41,313 bases of DNA, taken from NCBI GenBank assembly GCA_028279505.1, contig JANQNP010000083.1:1-41313 (forward strand), read 5' to 3'. Below, one piece after another: positions 26,155 to 36,501 of the stretch (positions are counted from its first letter, which is position 1; each line of letters begins with the position of its first letter). The DNA is from Dehalococcoidia bacterium. GTDB taxonomy: Bacteria; Chloroflexota; Dehalococcoidia; UBA2979. Below the pieces are notes generated by a model that was not told where the DNA came from, did no database searches, and saw only the letters and a program-made list of their open reading frames with translations. The position numbers and the translations under genes were made by a program.

Positions 26155-26724
26155 TCAGCGGCTGAACGGCATCCCGAGCAGCTCCAGCAGCCGTTTGCCT
26201 TCTTCGTCGGTTGGCGCGGAGGTCACGATGTTGACCTGGAGTCCACGTACTCGATCGATGTTGTCGAAACTGACCTCCGGGAAGATCAGCTGTTCCGTCA
26301 GTCCCAGGGAGTAGTTCCCGTGCCCGTCGAACGCGTTCGGCGAGACGCCTCGGAAGTCGCGCACGCGCGGGAGCGCGGCAGTCACGAGGCGGTCATAGAA
26401 CTCCCACATCCGGACGCCGCGGAGCGTGAGCGCGACGCCGATCGGGTTGCCTTCGCGCAGCTTGAAGTTCGAGATCGCCTGGCGCGCCCGCCGGATGTAC
26501 GGGCGCTGCCCGGTGATCGCCATCAGGTCGCGCGTCGCCGAGTCGACGGCGTTCGCGTTGTCGAGCGCCTCCCCAAGGCCGACGTTCACCGCGATCTTCG
26601 TGAGCGTGGGCACCTGCATCGGGTTGGTGTAGTTGAAGTCGCGCATCAACTGCGGCGCCAGCTCGTCGCGATGCTTCGCGCGCAAGCGGGGCTCGATCGT
26701 CGGTGCGGCGGCGTCGGTCGTCAT
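26155..26724 (-). CDS. rplE: Ribosomal protein uL5
   Basis: 5S rRNA-binding protein that bridges to the 30S head (189 aa). YTNPMQVPTLTKIAVNVGLGEALDN, ITGQRPYIRRARQAISNFKLREGNPIGVALTLRG and FDGHGNYSLGLTEQLIFPEV are the family blocks in order. A dozen extra N-terminal residues (MTTDAAAPTIEP) are a minor variation. Confidence 0.97.
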   Translation of the reverse strand: MTTDAAAPTIEPRLRAKHRDELAPQLMRDFNYTNPMQVPTLTKIAVNVGLGEALDNANAVDSATRDLMAITGQRPYIRRARQAISNFKLREGNPIGVALTLRGVRMWEFYDRLVTAALPRVRDFRGVSPNAFDGHGNYSLGLTEQLIFPEVSFDNIDRVRGLQVNIVTSAPTDEEGKRLLELLGMPFSR

Positions 26725-26734
26725 CTCGCTCGTC

Positions 26735-27052
26735 CTAGTCGATCACTTCTTCGCAGCGCTTGCAGAAGCGGACCTTGCGGCCGTCGTCGAGCACGCGGAA
26801 TCCGAGGCGCGACGGCCGATCGCAGCTCGTGCACACGACCGCCACGTTGGAGGCGTCAATCGGCGCCTCCATCTCGATGATGCCGCCCGGGTCCTGAGGT
26901 GAAGTGCCCCGGCGGTGCCGCTTCACCATGTTCACGCCGGTCACGATCACGCGACCCTTGCTGGGCGAAACACCACGCACCTCGCCGCGCCGCCCGCGGT
27001 CGCGGCCCTGGAGGACCTGCACCGTGTCGTCGCGCTTGATCTTCGCGGCCAT
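26735..27052 (-). CDS. rplX: Ribosomal protein uL24
   Basis: Assembly-initiating KOW-domain protein (105 aa). [46 protein letters not shown] carries the KOW motif; [21 protein letters not shown] follows. The C-terminus has a CTSC...C..C arrangement ([26 protein letters not shown]), a likely zinc site seen in many but not all bacterial uL24. Confidence 0.97.
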   Translation of the reverse strand: MAAKIKRDDTVQVLQGRDRGRRGEVRGVSPSKGRVIVTGVNMVKRHRRGTSPQDPGGIIEMEAPIDASNVAVVCTSCDRPSRLGFRVLDDGRKVRFCKRCEEVID

Positions 27053-27421
27053 CTACAACACCTCCGGGGCGAGCGAGATGATCCGCATGAACCGGCGGTC
27101 GCGAAGCTCGCGCGCCACCGGGCCGAAGATGCGCGTGCCGCGCGGGTTCCCCTCGGGGTCGGTCAGCACGGCCGCGTTCTCGTCGAACCGGATCACCGAA
27201 CCGTCGGGCCGCTGCACCGGCTGACGCGTGCGCACGATCACCGCGCGGACGACGTCGCCCTTGCGCACGCCACTGTTCGGCTGCGCGTCCTTGACCGTCG
27301 CGACGATCGAGTCGCCGACGCGCGCGTAGCGCCGGCGGGTGCCACCCAGCACGCGGATGCAGAGCACCTCGCGGGCGCCGGTGTTATCGGCAACGGGAAC
27401 GCGGGACTCTTGCTGGATCAT
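27053..27421 (-). CDS. rplN: Ribosomal protein uL14
   Basis: Subunit-interface protein (122 aa, invariant length). [48 protein letters not shown] and the central [33 protein letters not shown] are near-universal. [24 protein letters not shown] is the standard end. Nothing unusual. Confidence 0.98.
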   Translation of the reverse strand: MIQQESRVPVADNTGAREVLCIRVLGGTRRRYARVGDSIVATVKDAQPNSGVRKGDVVRAVIVRTRQPVQRPDGSVIRFDENAAVLTDPEGNPRGTRIFGPVARELRDRRFMRIISLAPEVL

Positions 27422-27423
27422 CG

Positions 27424-27933
27424 CTACTCGGCCTTCTGCTCGTCGTCGCTCGACGCCGACGCGTCCGCGTCGGCAGCGGCGTCCGCCCCACCCTCGGCAG
27501 CCGGCGCGTCATCCGAGGGCTCGGCGACGGCTTCGGCGACCGGCCCCTCCGCGGCCGGCGTCTCGCCGGCGGCCTCCGCGGCAGCGGCCGCCTCCTCGGC
27601 GGCACGCGACGCGCTGCGCTGCACCTCGTCCACGATCTCCTGGCCGATCTCCTCGGGGGCCACCTCGGCCACCGCCCGCTCGGTCAGCACCTCAACGAGG
27701 CGGAAGCGCTTGCGCTTGCTGATCGGCCGGCACTCCTCGATCCGCACGAGGTCACCGCGGGTGGCCTCGTTGTTCGGGTCGTGGACGTGGTACTTCTTCG
27801 TCTGGCGGATCACCTTGCGGTAGATGCGGTGACGCGAGGCGCGCTCGATCTCGACCACGATCGTCTGATCGTTCACGTCGGACACCACCGTGCCAACGCG
27901 TGCCTTGCGGTTGACCGCCTGCTCTTGAGTCAT
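27424..27933 (-). CDS. rpsQ: Ribosomal protein uS17 with long acidic tail
   Basis: OB-fold 16S rRNA-binding protein. The core (residues about 8-88) has [70 protein letters not shown]. Beyond it some 80 residues of Ala/Glu/Asp-rich sequence follow, to 169 aa, double the family norm (80-90). The first part of the tail ([29 protein letters not shown]) could be helical; the rest looks disordered. Confidence 0.95.
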   Translation of the reverse strand: MTQEQAVNRKARVGTVVSDVNDQTIVVEIERASRHRIYRKVIRQTKKYHVHDPNNEATRGDLVRIEECRPISKRKRFRLVEVLTERAVAEVAPEEIGQEIVDEVQRSASRAAEEAAAAAEAAGETPAAEGPVAEAVAEPSDDAPAAEGGADAAADADASASSDDEQKAE

Positions 27934-27942
27934 CGCGGTCCC

Positions 27943-28176
27943 TTACCCCTCGTCACTTTCGGCGTCAGCGGCCGCGAGGATCGCGCGCTCGTTGAGCAGC
28001 GTCTTGATCCGGGCAACCCGCCGCCGTGCCGCCTTGACCTGCGACACATCGGCGAGCTGACGCGTCGCCGCCTGGAAGCGGAGGTTGAACAGCGCCTGGT
28101 GCGCCTCCTCCAGCTCGCCCTGCAGCTCTTCGTCGGTTCGAGCACGGAGCTCGATGTTCTGTGTGGAGGAGGCCAT
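27943..28176 (-). CDS. rpmC: Ribosomal protein uL29
   Basis: Small helical protein at the tunnel exit (77 aa). IELRARTDEELQGELEEAHQALFNLRFQAATRQLADVSQVKAARRRVARIKTLLNER is the complete family pattern (ELRxxxxxEL, LFNLRFQxATxQL). A short acidic C-terminal tail (AADAESDEG) is present. It sits between rplP and rpsQ. Confidence 0.97.
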   Translation of the reverse strand: MASSTQNIELRARTDEELQGELEEAHQALFNLRFQAATRQLADVSQVKAARRRVARIKTLLNERAILAAADAESDEG

Positions 28177-28593
28177 CTAGAACGCCTCCTCGCGGGTGAT
28201 GATGCGCGTCTTCACGGGCAGCTTGTGGTGCGCGCGCCGGAACGCCTCGCGCGCCGCGTCCTCGGGCACGCCCGCGACCTCGAACATCACGCGACCGCGC
28301 TTGACCACGGCGACCCAGCGGTCGGTCGCGCCTTTGCCCTTGCCCATGCGGACCTCAACCGGCTTCTTCGTCACAGGCTTGTCCGGGAACACGCGAATCC
28401 AGACCTTGCCGCCACGCTTCAGCGACCCGGTGATCGCGCGCCGAGCGGCCTCGATCTGGCGCGCGTCGACCCAGGCGGTCGTCTGCGCCTGCAGACCGAA
28501 CTCGCCGAAGGCGACCGAATTGCCGGTCTGCGCGGCGCCGCGGCGCTTGCCGCGGAACTGCTTTCGGTACTTGGTGCGTCGGGGCATCAACAT
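28177..28593 (-). CDS. rplP: Ribosomal protein uL16
   Basis: Large-subunit protein at the A-site and peptidyl-transferase centre (138 aa). [21 protein letters not shown] is the usual start, supporting the ATG at 28593. [78 protein letters not shown] is the core. Normal length. Confidence 0.98.
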   Translation of the reverse strand: MLMPRRTKYRKQFRGKRRGAAQTGNSVAFGEFGLQAQTTAWVDARQIEAARRAITGSLKRGGKVWIRVFPDKPVTKKPVEVRMGKGKGATDRWVAVVKRGRVMFEVAGVPEDAAREAFRRAHHKLPVKTRIITREEAF

Positions 28594-28599
28594 GAAGAG

Positions 28600-29268
28600 C
28601 TACTCCGAGCCTTCGACGCTGACGAGGGCGAGCGGGTTCGCGTCCGGCGCCACGTCGCCCTTGTAGATCCAGCACTTCACGCCGATCACCCCGAAGCTCG
28701 TGCGCGCCTCGGCCTGGCCGTAGTCGATGTCCGCCTTGAGCGTGTGCAACGGCACGCGGCCCTGCATCTCCTGCTCCGACCGCGACATCTCGGACCCACC
28801 GAGGCGCCCGCCGATCTTCACCCGGCAGCCCAGCGCGCCGCGCTGCATCGTGCGCTGCACGCCCTGCTTCATTGCCCGCCGGAACGCGACCCGGCGCTCG
28901 AGCTGGTCCGCGACGGAGCGCGCCACCAGGTAGGCGTCCAGCTCCGGCACCCGGATCTCCTCGATGTTGAGGCGGATGCGCTTGTCGGTGGAGTTCTGCA
29001 GCAGCGTGCGCAGCATCTCGGCGTTCTGCCCGCCGCGGCCGATCACGATGCCCGGCTTCGCCGTCTTCACCGTCATCGTGATCTGGTTCGCGTTCCGGTC
29101 GATCAAGATCTGCGAAACCCCGGCGTCGGGCAGCGCGTCGAGGATCACCCCGCGCAGCTTCAGGTCCTCGGCGACGAGATCGGCGTAGCCGCGCTCAGCG
29201 AACCACTTGGACTGCCAGTCCTTGTAGACGCCGACGCGGAACCCGTAGGGATGTACTTTGCGACCCAT
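28600..29268 (-). CDS. rpsC: Ribosomal protein uS3
   Basis: 30S head protein at the mRNA entry tunnel, with a KH domain (222 aa). MGRKVHPYGFRVGVYKDWQSKWFAERGYADLVAEDLKLR opens; the KH GXXG-type loop is in VIGRGGQNAEML. The C-terminal half has GVQRTMQRGALGCRVKIGGRLGGSEMSRSE and YGQAEARTSFGVIGVKCWIYKGDV. It shares one base with the rplV stop. Confidence 0.97.
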   Translation of the reverse strand: MGRKVHPYGFRVGVYKDWQSKWFAERGYADLVAEDLKLRGVILDALPDAGVSQILIDRNANQITMTVKTAKPGIVIGRGGQNAEMLRTLLQNSTDKRIRLNIEEIRVPELDAYLVARSVADQLERRVAFRRAMKQGVQRTMQRGALGCRVKIGGRLGGSEMSRSEQEMQGRVPLHTLKADIDYGQAEARTSFGVIGVKCWIYKGDVAPDANPLALVSVEGSE

Positions 29269-29609
29269 TAGTAGTGCTCATCCCCTTCGACGATCACTTC
29301 GATGTGCGCGTAGCGCTTCAGTCGGGGCGCGACACGGCCGCGCGAGCGGGCCTTGAAGCGCTTCAGCATCCGGCCATCGCCGGCCGTCGCGCTCTTGATC
29401 ACCAGCGCGTCCGGGTTGAGGTCGAAGTTGTTCTCCGCGTTCGCAGCCGCCGACCGCACGACCTTGTGCACCATCCGCGCCGACGGCGCGGGCAGGAACT
29501 CGAGGAGCGCGAGCGCCTCGGACACCGGCATGCCTTCGATCTGATCGAGGACCAACCGCACCTTCCGCGGCGAGACCGGCTGATCAGTAGCGAGTGCTCG
29601 TACTTCCAT
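29268..29609 (-). CDS. rplV: Ribosomal protein uL22
   Basis: Large-subunit protein lining the exit tunnel (113 aa). VSPRKVRLVLDQIEGMPVSEALALLEFLPAPSARMVHKVVRSAAANAENNFDLNPDALVI and the beta-hairpin region RSRGRVAPRLKRYAHIEVIVEG are standard. No macrolide-type hairpin change is evident by eye. Confidence 0.97.
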   Translation of the reverse strand: MEVRALATDQPVSPRKVRLVLDQIEGMPVSEALALLEFLPAPSARMVHKVVRSAAANAENNFDLNPDALVIKSATAGDGRMLKRFKARSRGRVAPRLKRYAHIEVIVEGDEHY

Positions 29610-29638
29610 CAGTGCTTCCTGCAGTCTTCACCCACGCG

Positions 29639-29923
29639 CTAGCGCGGGCGCGAGATCGTCTCCGAGCGGCCACGGTGACCGCGGAACGTCCGCGTGAACG
29701 CGAACTCGCCGAGCTTGTGACCAACCATGTTCTCGGTGCAGAACACCGGGATGTGGCGGCGACCGTCGTGCACGGCGATCGTCAGACCCACCATCTCCGG
29801 CACGATCGTGGACGCGCGGGACCAGGTGCGAATCACCTCTTTGCGCCCGGCGGCCTGCGACTCCAGCACCTTCCGCATCAGCTTCGGATGCACGAAGGGG
29901 CCCTTCTTCGTTGAACGGGACAT
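29639..29923 (-). CDS. rpsS: Ribosomal protein uS19
   Basis: 30S head protein in complex with uS13 (94 aa). [19 protein letters not shown] is diagnostic, followed by [56 protein letters not shown]. Length and order (rplB-rpsS-rplV) are normal. Confidence 0.98.
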   Translation of the reverse strand: MSRSTKKGPFVHPKLMRKVLESQAAGRKEVIRTWSRASTIVPEMVGLTIAVHDGRRHIPVFCTENMVGHKLGEFAFTRTFRGHRGRSETISRPR

Positions 29924-29932
29924 CCGAGCCTC

Positions 29933-30766
29933 CTACCGCCGGCCCTGGCCGCGACGCCGGACGATGTACTTGTCGGTGCTCTTGTTGCGGCGCGTCCGGA
30001 ACCCGAGGGCCGGCTTGCCCCACGGAGTCTTCGGACCGGGCATGCCGACCGGCGCTTTGCCCTCACCACCGCCGTGTGGGTGGTCGACCGGGTTCATCGC
30101 CGAGCCGCGCACCTTCGGTCGACGGCCACGGTGCCGGTTGCGCCCGGCCTTGCCGAGCTTGATCTGGCCGTGCTCCGCGTTGCCGACCGTGCCGATCGTC
30201 GCCAGGCACGCCTCGGAGACCTGCCGCATCTCGCCGGACGGCATGCGCAGCAGCGCGTAGCCCTGGTCGCGCGCCATCAGCCGGATCGTCGCGCCCGCGG
30301 ACCGGCCGAGCTGGCCGCCCCGTCCGGGCTGCAACTCGACGTTGTGGACCGGCGTACCGGTCGGGATGATCGACAGCGGCAGCGCGTTCCCCAGCGCCAC
30401 TGGCGCATCGGGGCCGGCAACGATGTTCGCGTCAACCTCGAGCCCGTCGGGGGCGAGGATGTACCGCTTGTCGCCGTCTGCGTAGAAGATCAGCGCGAGG
30501 CGCGCGCTGCGGTTCGGGTCGTACTCGATCGCGGCGACCCGGCCCGGCACGCCGATCTTGTCGCGCTTGAAGTCGACGATCCGGATGTGGCGCTTGTGAC
30601 CGCCGCCGCGACGGCGAACGCTGATCCGGCCCTTGCTGCGACCGGAGTTCCGCTTCTTGGAGACGAGCAGCTGCTTCTCGGGCTTCTTCTTCGTGATCTC
30701 CTCGAAGGTGAAGCCGGACGCGTTGCGACGGCCGGGCGACGTGGGGCGGAAGTTGCGAATCGGCAT
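29933..30766 (-). CDS. rplB: Ribosomal protein uL2
   Basis: Core 23S rRNA-binding protein needed for subunit joining and peptidyl transfer (277 aa). [34 protein letters not shown] opens. [25 protein letters not shown] and the catalytic-region motif [41 protein letters not shown], with its conserved His, are present. No extension. Confidence 0.98.
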   Translation of the reverse strand: MPIRNFRPTSPGRRNASGFTFEEITKKKPEKQLLVSKKRNSGRSKGRISVRRRGGGHKRHIRIVDFKRDKIGVPGRVAAIEYDPNRSARLALIFYADGDKRYILAPDGLEVDANIVAGPDAPVALGNALPLSIIPTGTPVHNVELQPGRGGQLGRSAGATIRLMARDQGYALLRMPSGEMRQVSEACLATIGTVGNAEHGQIKLGKAGRNRHRGRRPKVRGSAMNPVDHPHGGGEGKAPVGMPGPKTPWGKPALGFRTRRNKSTDKYIVRRRGQGRR

Positions 30767-30768
30767 GG

Positions 30769-31071
30769 CTAGACGCCCTCGAAGAATTCGATCTGGTCAC
30801 CCTCGGCCACGGTGACGACTGCCTTCTTGTAGGTCGGCGGCGCGCCCGCACGCCGGCCGTAGCGGGTCCGCGGCCGCCGGCCGCGCTCGTTCGAGGTGTT
30901 CACGGACTTCACCGTCACGTCGAACGCCTTCTCGACCGCTTCCTTGATCTGGTGCTTGTTGGAGGCGGGCGCCACCTCGAACACGTACTTGCCCTGGGCG
31001 GCCAGCATCGTGCTCTTCTCGGTCACCACCGGGCGTCGCAGCACCTCGTACGGGTGAAGTTCCTTCGCCAT
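30769..31071 (-). CDS. rplW: Ribosomal protein uL23
   Basis: Tunnel-exit protein that docks trigger factor and SRP (100 aa). [54 protein letters not shown] is the family core; [36 protein letters not shown] is the C-terminus. Normal length; the trigger-factor contact (VFEV region) is intact. Confidence 0.97.
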   Translation of the reverse strand: MAKELHPYEVLRRPVVTEKSTMLAAQGKYVFEVAPASNKHQIKEAVEKAFDVTVKSVNTSNERGRRPRTRYGRRAGAPPTYKKAVVTVAEGDQIEFFEGV

Positions 31072-31734
31072 CTAGGCCTCCACCGCCGCGGCGCGGCGGC
31101 TGCTCGCGCGATCACCGCCCCACAGCGCTTCGATGCGGCGTACGGCGTCGACGGTCAGGAGGAGCGAGCCGTGACCGAGCATGTCGGCGACGTTCAGCGT
31201 GTCCGCCGGCAGCACGTCCGCGCCGGGAATGTTCCGCGCCGAGCGCAGGACGTTGGTGTCGGACTCCCCGGTCACGATCAGCACCGAGCGACCCGACTCA
31301 GCGGCGTCGAGCACCGCCTTCATGCCACTCGTCGAGGGCTGCTCGAGACCGAGGTCGTTGATCACCTTGAGCCGGCCGTCGGCGGCGCGCGCCGACAGCA
31401 CCGAGCGAATCGCCAGCCGGCGCATTCGCTTCGGCAGCTTCTGGACGTATGAGCGCTGCTTCGGGCCGAACGCGACACCACCGCCACCGCGGATCGGCGA
31501 GTTCGCCGATCCGACGCGCGCCATGCCGAGGCCCTTCTGGCGACGGAGCTTGCGCGTCGAACCGCGGACCTCGCCGCGAGACTTCGTGTTCGCTGAACCG
31601 CTGCGGCGCGCGGCGAGCTGCGCCAGCAGCGTCTGGTGGACGACCGGCTCGTTCGGCTCGATGCCGAACACCGCGTCGTCGGCGTCGATCTCTTCGACCG
31701 ACTGCCCGGCAGCGTCGAGGACCTGCAACTTCAT
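31072..31734 (-). CDS. rplD: Ribosomal protein uL4
   Basis: Assembly protein with an extended tunnel loop; represses the S10 operon in E. coli (220 aa). The loop RRSGSANTKSRGEVRGSTRKLRRQKGLGMARVGSANSPIRGGGGVAFGPKQRSYVQKLPKRMRRLAIRSVL is typical. The globular part with VLIVTGESDTNVLRSARNIPGADVLPADTLNVADMLGHGSLLLT follows. It overlaps the rplC stop by 4 bases. Confidence 0.97.
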   Translation of the reverse strand: MKLQVLDAAGQSVEEIDADDAVFGIEPNEPVVHQTLLAQLAARRSGSANTKSRGEVRGSTRKLRRQKGLGMARVGSANSPIRGGGGVAFGPKQRSYVQKLPKRMRRLAIRSVLSARAADGRLKVINDLGLEQPSTSGMKAVLDAAESGRSVLIVTGESDTNVLRSARNIPGADVLPADTLNVADMLGHGSLLLTVDAVRRIEALWGGDRASSRRAAAVEA

Positions 31735-32702
31735 GCGTCCGCCTCGTTCTTCTGCTCATCGCCGTCAGTCTCGTCCGCGGCTGCGTCGTCGGCCGCCGGC
31801 TCCTCGGCGGGAGCCTCCTCGGCCGAATCGTCCTCGGCGGGAGCGTCGTCGCTCGCGTCCGCGGCGGGCGCATCGTCCGCCGCCTCGGCCGCAGGTGCGT
31901 CCTCGGTTGCCTCGGCAACGGGAGCGTCCTCGGTCGTCGCTTCGGTGTCGGCCTCAGCGTCGGCAGCTTCGTCGACGACCGCCTCCGCTTCCTCGATCAC
32001 GACCTCCTCGAGCTCGGGCAGCGAGAGCACCGGCGGCTCGTAGTTCGCGAGCTGCTTCTTGCGCCCGAGCACGACGCTCACGAGGCCGTTGCGCGGCCCG
32101 GCGACGGAACCCTCGACGAAGAGCAACTGGCGGGCGGGGTCGACGTAGACGACGAGCTGGTTCAGCCCCGTCCGCTGCCGGTTCCCCATGTGGCCGCCCA
32201 TCTTCTGGCCCTTCCAGACACGACCGGGGGTCGTGCCGGCGCCGATGGAGCCGGGCGCGCGGTGCCGGTCGGACTGGCCGTGGGTCTTCGGGCCGCCCCG
32301 GAAGTTCCAGCGGCGGACGCCGCCGGCGAAGCCGCGCCCCTTCGAGGTGCCGGTGACGTTGACGTACACACCCGGCTCGAACTGGTCGACGCCAAGCTCC
32401 TGGCCGAGCTCGAACCCGCCGACGTCCGTGACGTGGAACTCCTGCAGCGCGGTGAGCGCCTCGCGCTCGAGGCCCGCGGCACGCAGGTGCCCTGCCTCGG
32501 GCTTGGTCGTGTTCCGCCGGTTGCCAGGCGCGCCGACCTGGATCGCCTCGTAGCCATCCCGGTCGGTCGTCCGGATCTGAGTAACGCGGTTGCCGGCCAT
32601 CTCGATGACGGTTACGCCGCGTGCGCGGCCCGACCCATCGTAGAGGGTCATCATGCCGACCTTGCGGCCGATCATCCCGGGGATCGCGGTAACGCTCGGC
32701 AT
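31731..32702 (-). CDS. rplC: Ribosomal protein uL3 with about 100-residue acidic tail
   Basis: Early-assembly large-subunit protein with a loop near the peptidyl-transferase centre. Residues 1-220 are normal: [87 protein letters not shown], ending [14 protein letters not shown]. Residues about 222-323 form a tail built of repeated acidic/Ala units (variants of [20 protein letters not shown]). It has almost no positive charge, which is odd for a ribosomal protein. 323 aa compared with about 205-215. Confidence 0.96.
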   Translation of the reverse strand: MPSVTAIPGMIGRKVGMMTLYDGSGRARGVTVIEMAGNRVTQIRTTDRDGYEAIQVGAPGNRRNTTKPEAGHLRAAGLEREALTALQEFHVTDVGGFELGQELGVDQFEPGVYVNVTGTSKGRGFAGGVRRWNFRGGPKTHGQSDRHRAPGSIGAGTTPGRVWKGQKMGGHMGNRQRTGLNQLVVYVDPARQLLFVEGSVAGPRNGLVSVVLGRKKQLANYEPPVLSLPELEEVVIEEAEAVVDEAADAEADTEATTEDAPVAEATEDAPAAEAADDAPAADASDDAPAEDDSAEEAPAEEPAADDAAADETDGDEQKNEADA

Positions 32703-32712
32703 CCCTCGGGCC

Positions 32713-33021
32713 CTACAGCTTGATCTCGATGTCGACGCCGGACGGCAGCTGTAGCTGCATCAGCGTGTTCATCGTGCGCGAGGTGAATTCGAGGATGTCG
32801 ATCAGCCGCTTGTGCGTGCGCGTCTCGAACTGATCGCGCGAGTCCTTGTCGATGAAGGGCGAGCGGATGACCGTGTACTTGCGGATGCGCGTCGGCAGCG
32901 GCACCGGGCCGGCGACCACCGCGCCCGTCCGCTCCGCGGACTCGACGATCTGACGCGCCGACGCATCGAGGATTCGATGGTCGAACGCACGAAGCTTGAT
33001 TCGGATTCGCTGCTGTGACAT
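32713..33021 (-). CDS. rpsJ: Ribosomal protein uS10 (NusE)
   Basis: 30S head protein and transcription antitermination factor with NusB (102 aa). I chose the ATG at 33021 ([19 protein letters not shown]) because it gives the exact family N-terminus, with GGAG upstream; an in-frame start 12 codons earlier is less likely. [37 protein letters not shown] and the C-terminus [11 protein letters not shown] are standard. It follows fusA directly; tuf is missing from its usual place here. Confidence 0.97.
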   Translation of the reverse strand: MSQQRIRIKLRAFDHRILDASARQIVESAERTGAVVAGPVPLPTRIRKYTVIRSPFIDKDSRDQFETRTHKRLIDILEFTSRTMNTLMQLQLPSGVDIEIKL

Positions 33022-33070
33022 CGCTTCGTCGTCTCCAGCCGGTGTCCCGGCTCCCATGCGCGTCGGTGAG

Positions 33071-33093
33071 GACGCGACCGTCGTTGTCGCGTC
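33071..33093. repeat. Inverted repeat in the fusA-rpsJ gap
   Basis: GACGCGAC (33071-33078) and GTCGCGTC (33086-33093): perfect 8-base arms, 7-base loop, filling much of the 84-base space between fusA and rpsJ where tuf normally lies. No T-run follows on the minus strand, so a full terminator is unlikely. Attenuation or RNA processing is possible. Confidence 0.6.
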
Positions 33094-33105
33094 CCCCGGC
33101 CGTGT

Positions 33106-35193
<2,088 letters not shown>

Positions 35194-35260
35194 CGATTCC
35201 TCGGTTTCACCGGCCGCGTGCGACCGGCGCGTTCTTGCTTCCTCGTTACGTTCGTGAACC

Positions 35261-35279
35261 CGGGGACGGACCGTCCCCG
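35261..35279. repeat. 19-base palindrome between rpsG and fusA
   Basis: CGGGGACGG-A-CCGTCCCCG: perfect 9-base arms around one base, lying in the 117-base gap between the rpsG stop and the fusA start. As RNA it gives a 7-bp GC-rich stem with a 5-base loop. In E. coli the S7 feedback site lies between rpsL and rpsG, so a comparable control role here is only a guess. Confidence 0.7.
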
Positions 35280-35310
35280 CTCACGCAGGGGCGGGCCTAC
35301 CGGATGTGCG

Positions 35311-35778
35311 CTACCAGCGGTAGTGCACGAACGCGCGGTTCGCCTCCGCCATGCGGTGCACCTCTTCCTTGCGGCGCACGGCATTTCCTGCGTTGTTCGC
35401 GGCGTCCAGCAGTTCCGACGCCAGCTTGTCGCCCATCGATCGACCGCCGCGCGACCGGGCCGCGACCAGCAGCCAGCGCAGCGCGAGCGCCTGACGGCGC
35501 TCGCTGCGGATGTCGATCGGGACCTGGTAGGTCGTGCCACCGACGCGACGGGGCTTGACCTCGATCACCGGGGTCACGTTCCGGACGGCCTGCTCAAAAA
35601 TGTCGATGCCCTGCCGGCCGGAGCGCTCCTCCACCTGCTCGAACGCCGTGTACACGATGCGCTCGGCGGTGCTCTTCTTGCCGTTCATCATCACGTTGTT
35701 GATGAACTTCGCCACCAACCGTGAGTTGAAACGGGGATCCGGCGTGACCGGACGCTGGGGGGCCTGGTTACGCCGCAT
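35311..35778 (-). CDS. rpsG: Ribosomal protein uS7
   Basis: 30S head-assembly protein contacting the E-site tRNA (155 aa). PDPRFNSRLVAKFINNVMMNGKKSTAERIVYTAFEQVEERSG and FEQAVRNVTPVIEVKPRRVGGTTYQVPIDIRSERRQALALRWLLVAARSR are the diagnostic blocks; it ends FVHYRW, the common short C-terminus. It follows rpsL after 2 bases. Confidence 0.98.
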   Translation of the reverse strand: MRRNQAPQRPVTPDPRFNSRLVAKFINNVMMNGKKSTAERIVYTAFEQVEERSGRQGIDIFEQAVRNVTPVIEVKPRRVGGTTYQVPIDIRSERRQALALRWLLVAARSRGGRSMGDKLASELLDAANNAGNAVRRKEEVHRMAEANRAFVHYRW

Positions 35779-35780
35779 TG

Positions 35781-36194
35781 CTAACTCTTCCGGGTGCCGT
35801 ACTTGCTGCGGCCCCGCTTGCGACCGTCAACGCCGGTGGCGTCGAGGGCGCCGCGCACGATGTGATAGCGCACGCCGGGGAGGTCCTTCACACGACCGCC
35901 GCGGATCAGGACCACCGAGTGCTCCTGCAGCGTGTGCCCCTCGCCGGGGATGTAGGCCGTGACTTCGATGCCGTTGGAGAGGCGAACGCGCGCCACCTTG
36001 CGAAGCGCGGAGTTCGGCTTCTTCGGGGTGACGGTTCGCACCTGGGTACACACGCCCCGCTTCTGCGGCGAGCCCTTGGGCGACCGCCGCATGCGGTTGT
36101 TGAGTGTGTTGAACCGGAAGCGCAGCGCCGGCGCTTTCGTCTTCTTCCGGACCGGCTGGCGGCCCTTGCGGACGAGCTGACTGATCGTCGGCAC
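35781..36194 (-). CDS. rpsL: Ribosomal protein uS12
   Basis: Decoding-centre protein (137 aa). It starts with GTG at 36194, with GGAG 7 bases upstream. [24 protein letters not shown] opens. The streptomycin-site loops [15 protein letters not shown] and [37 protein letters not shown] carry the wild-type lysines by eye. It ends [11 protein letters not shown]. First gene of the translation cluster, about 250 bases downstream of its promoter. Confidence 0.98.
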   Translation of the reverse strand: MPTISQLVRKGRQPVRKKTKAPALRFRFNTLNNRMRRSPKGSPQKRGVCTQVRTVTPKKPNSALRKVARVRLSNGIEVTAYIPGEGHTLQEHSVVLIRGGRVKDLPGVRYHIVRGALDATGVDGRKRGRSKYGTRKS

Positions 36195-36279
36195 GTCGTC
36201 TCCACTTCCACCTGCCGGCGGGGGCCGGCTTCAACGTTTCCGCCGGCTCAGCGCCGGTGCGCTACTTCATCGGCGAGAG

Positions 36280-36297
36280 CCGTCCACAGTTGGACGG
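36280..36297. repeat. Hairpin in the rpsL leader
   Basis: CCGTCCA (36280-36286), loop CAGT, TGGACGG (36291-36297): perfect 7-bp stem. It is one of several inverted repeats in the 36195-36450 leader; another is GCCGGC/GCCGGC near 36222-36237. The leader also holds a minimal reading frame ATG-AAG-TAG (36270-36262, minus). No gene is visible between 36195 and 36501 apart from the promoter and this leader. Confidence 0.55.
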
Positions 36298-36452
36298 TGC
36301 TCAGGCCTCGATCCCCGGACACAACGAACGGCCGAATGGCTGGCGGTGAGCCGTGACGCGGCGTGCGCGAAGCGCACTCTGCCGCCGGTCCTCACTGCAC
36401 GATGCCCAAACGACCGCGATGGGAACGCACGCCCCGTGAGGCGCGACCTCTG

Positions 36453-36480
36453 AGTTTACCCGCAGTCGAGTGGCTGTCAA
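36453..36480 (-). promoter_or_regulatory. Promoter of the rpsL (str) transcript
   Basis: On the minus strand: TTGACA (36480-36475), a 16-base spacer, TAAACT (36458-36453). The -35 is perfect and the -10 matches 4 of 6. Transcription would begin near 36446, giving a leader of about 250 bases before rpsL. It lies just downstream of the PIG-L gene stop. Confidence 0.72.
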
Positions 36481-36501
36481 ACGGTGATCTTGGGGAGTCG
36501 A

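Noticed and set aside
27781..29271. Long plus-strand frame antisense to rpsQ-rpsC
   Set aside because: The minus strand holds five standard ribosomal genes; the plus-strand frame is a mirror of their codon bias.
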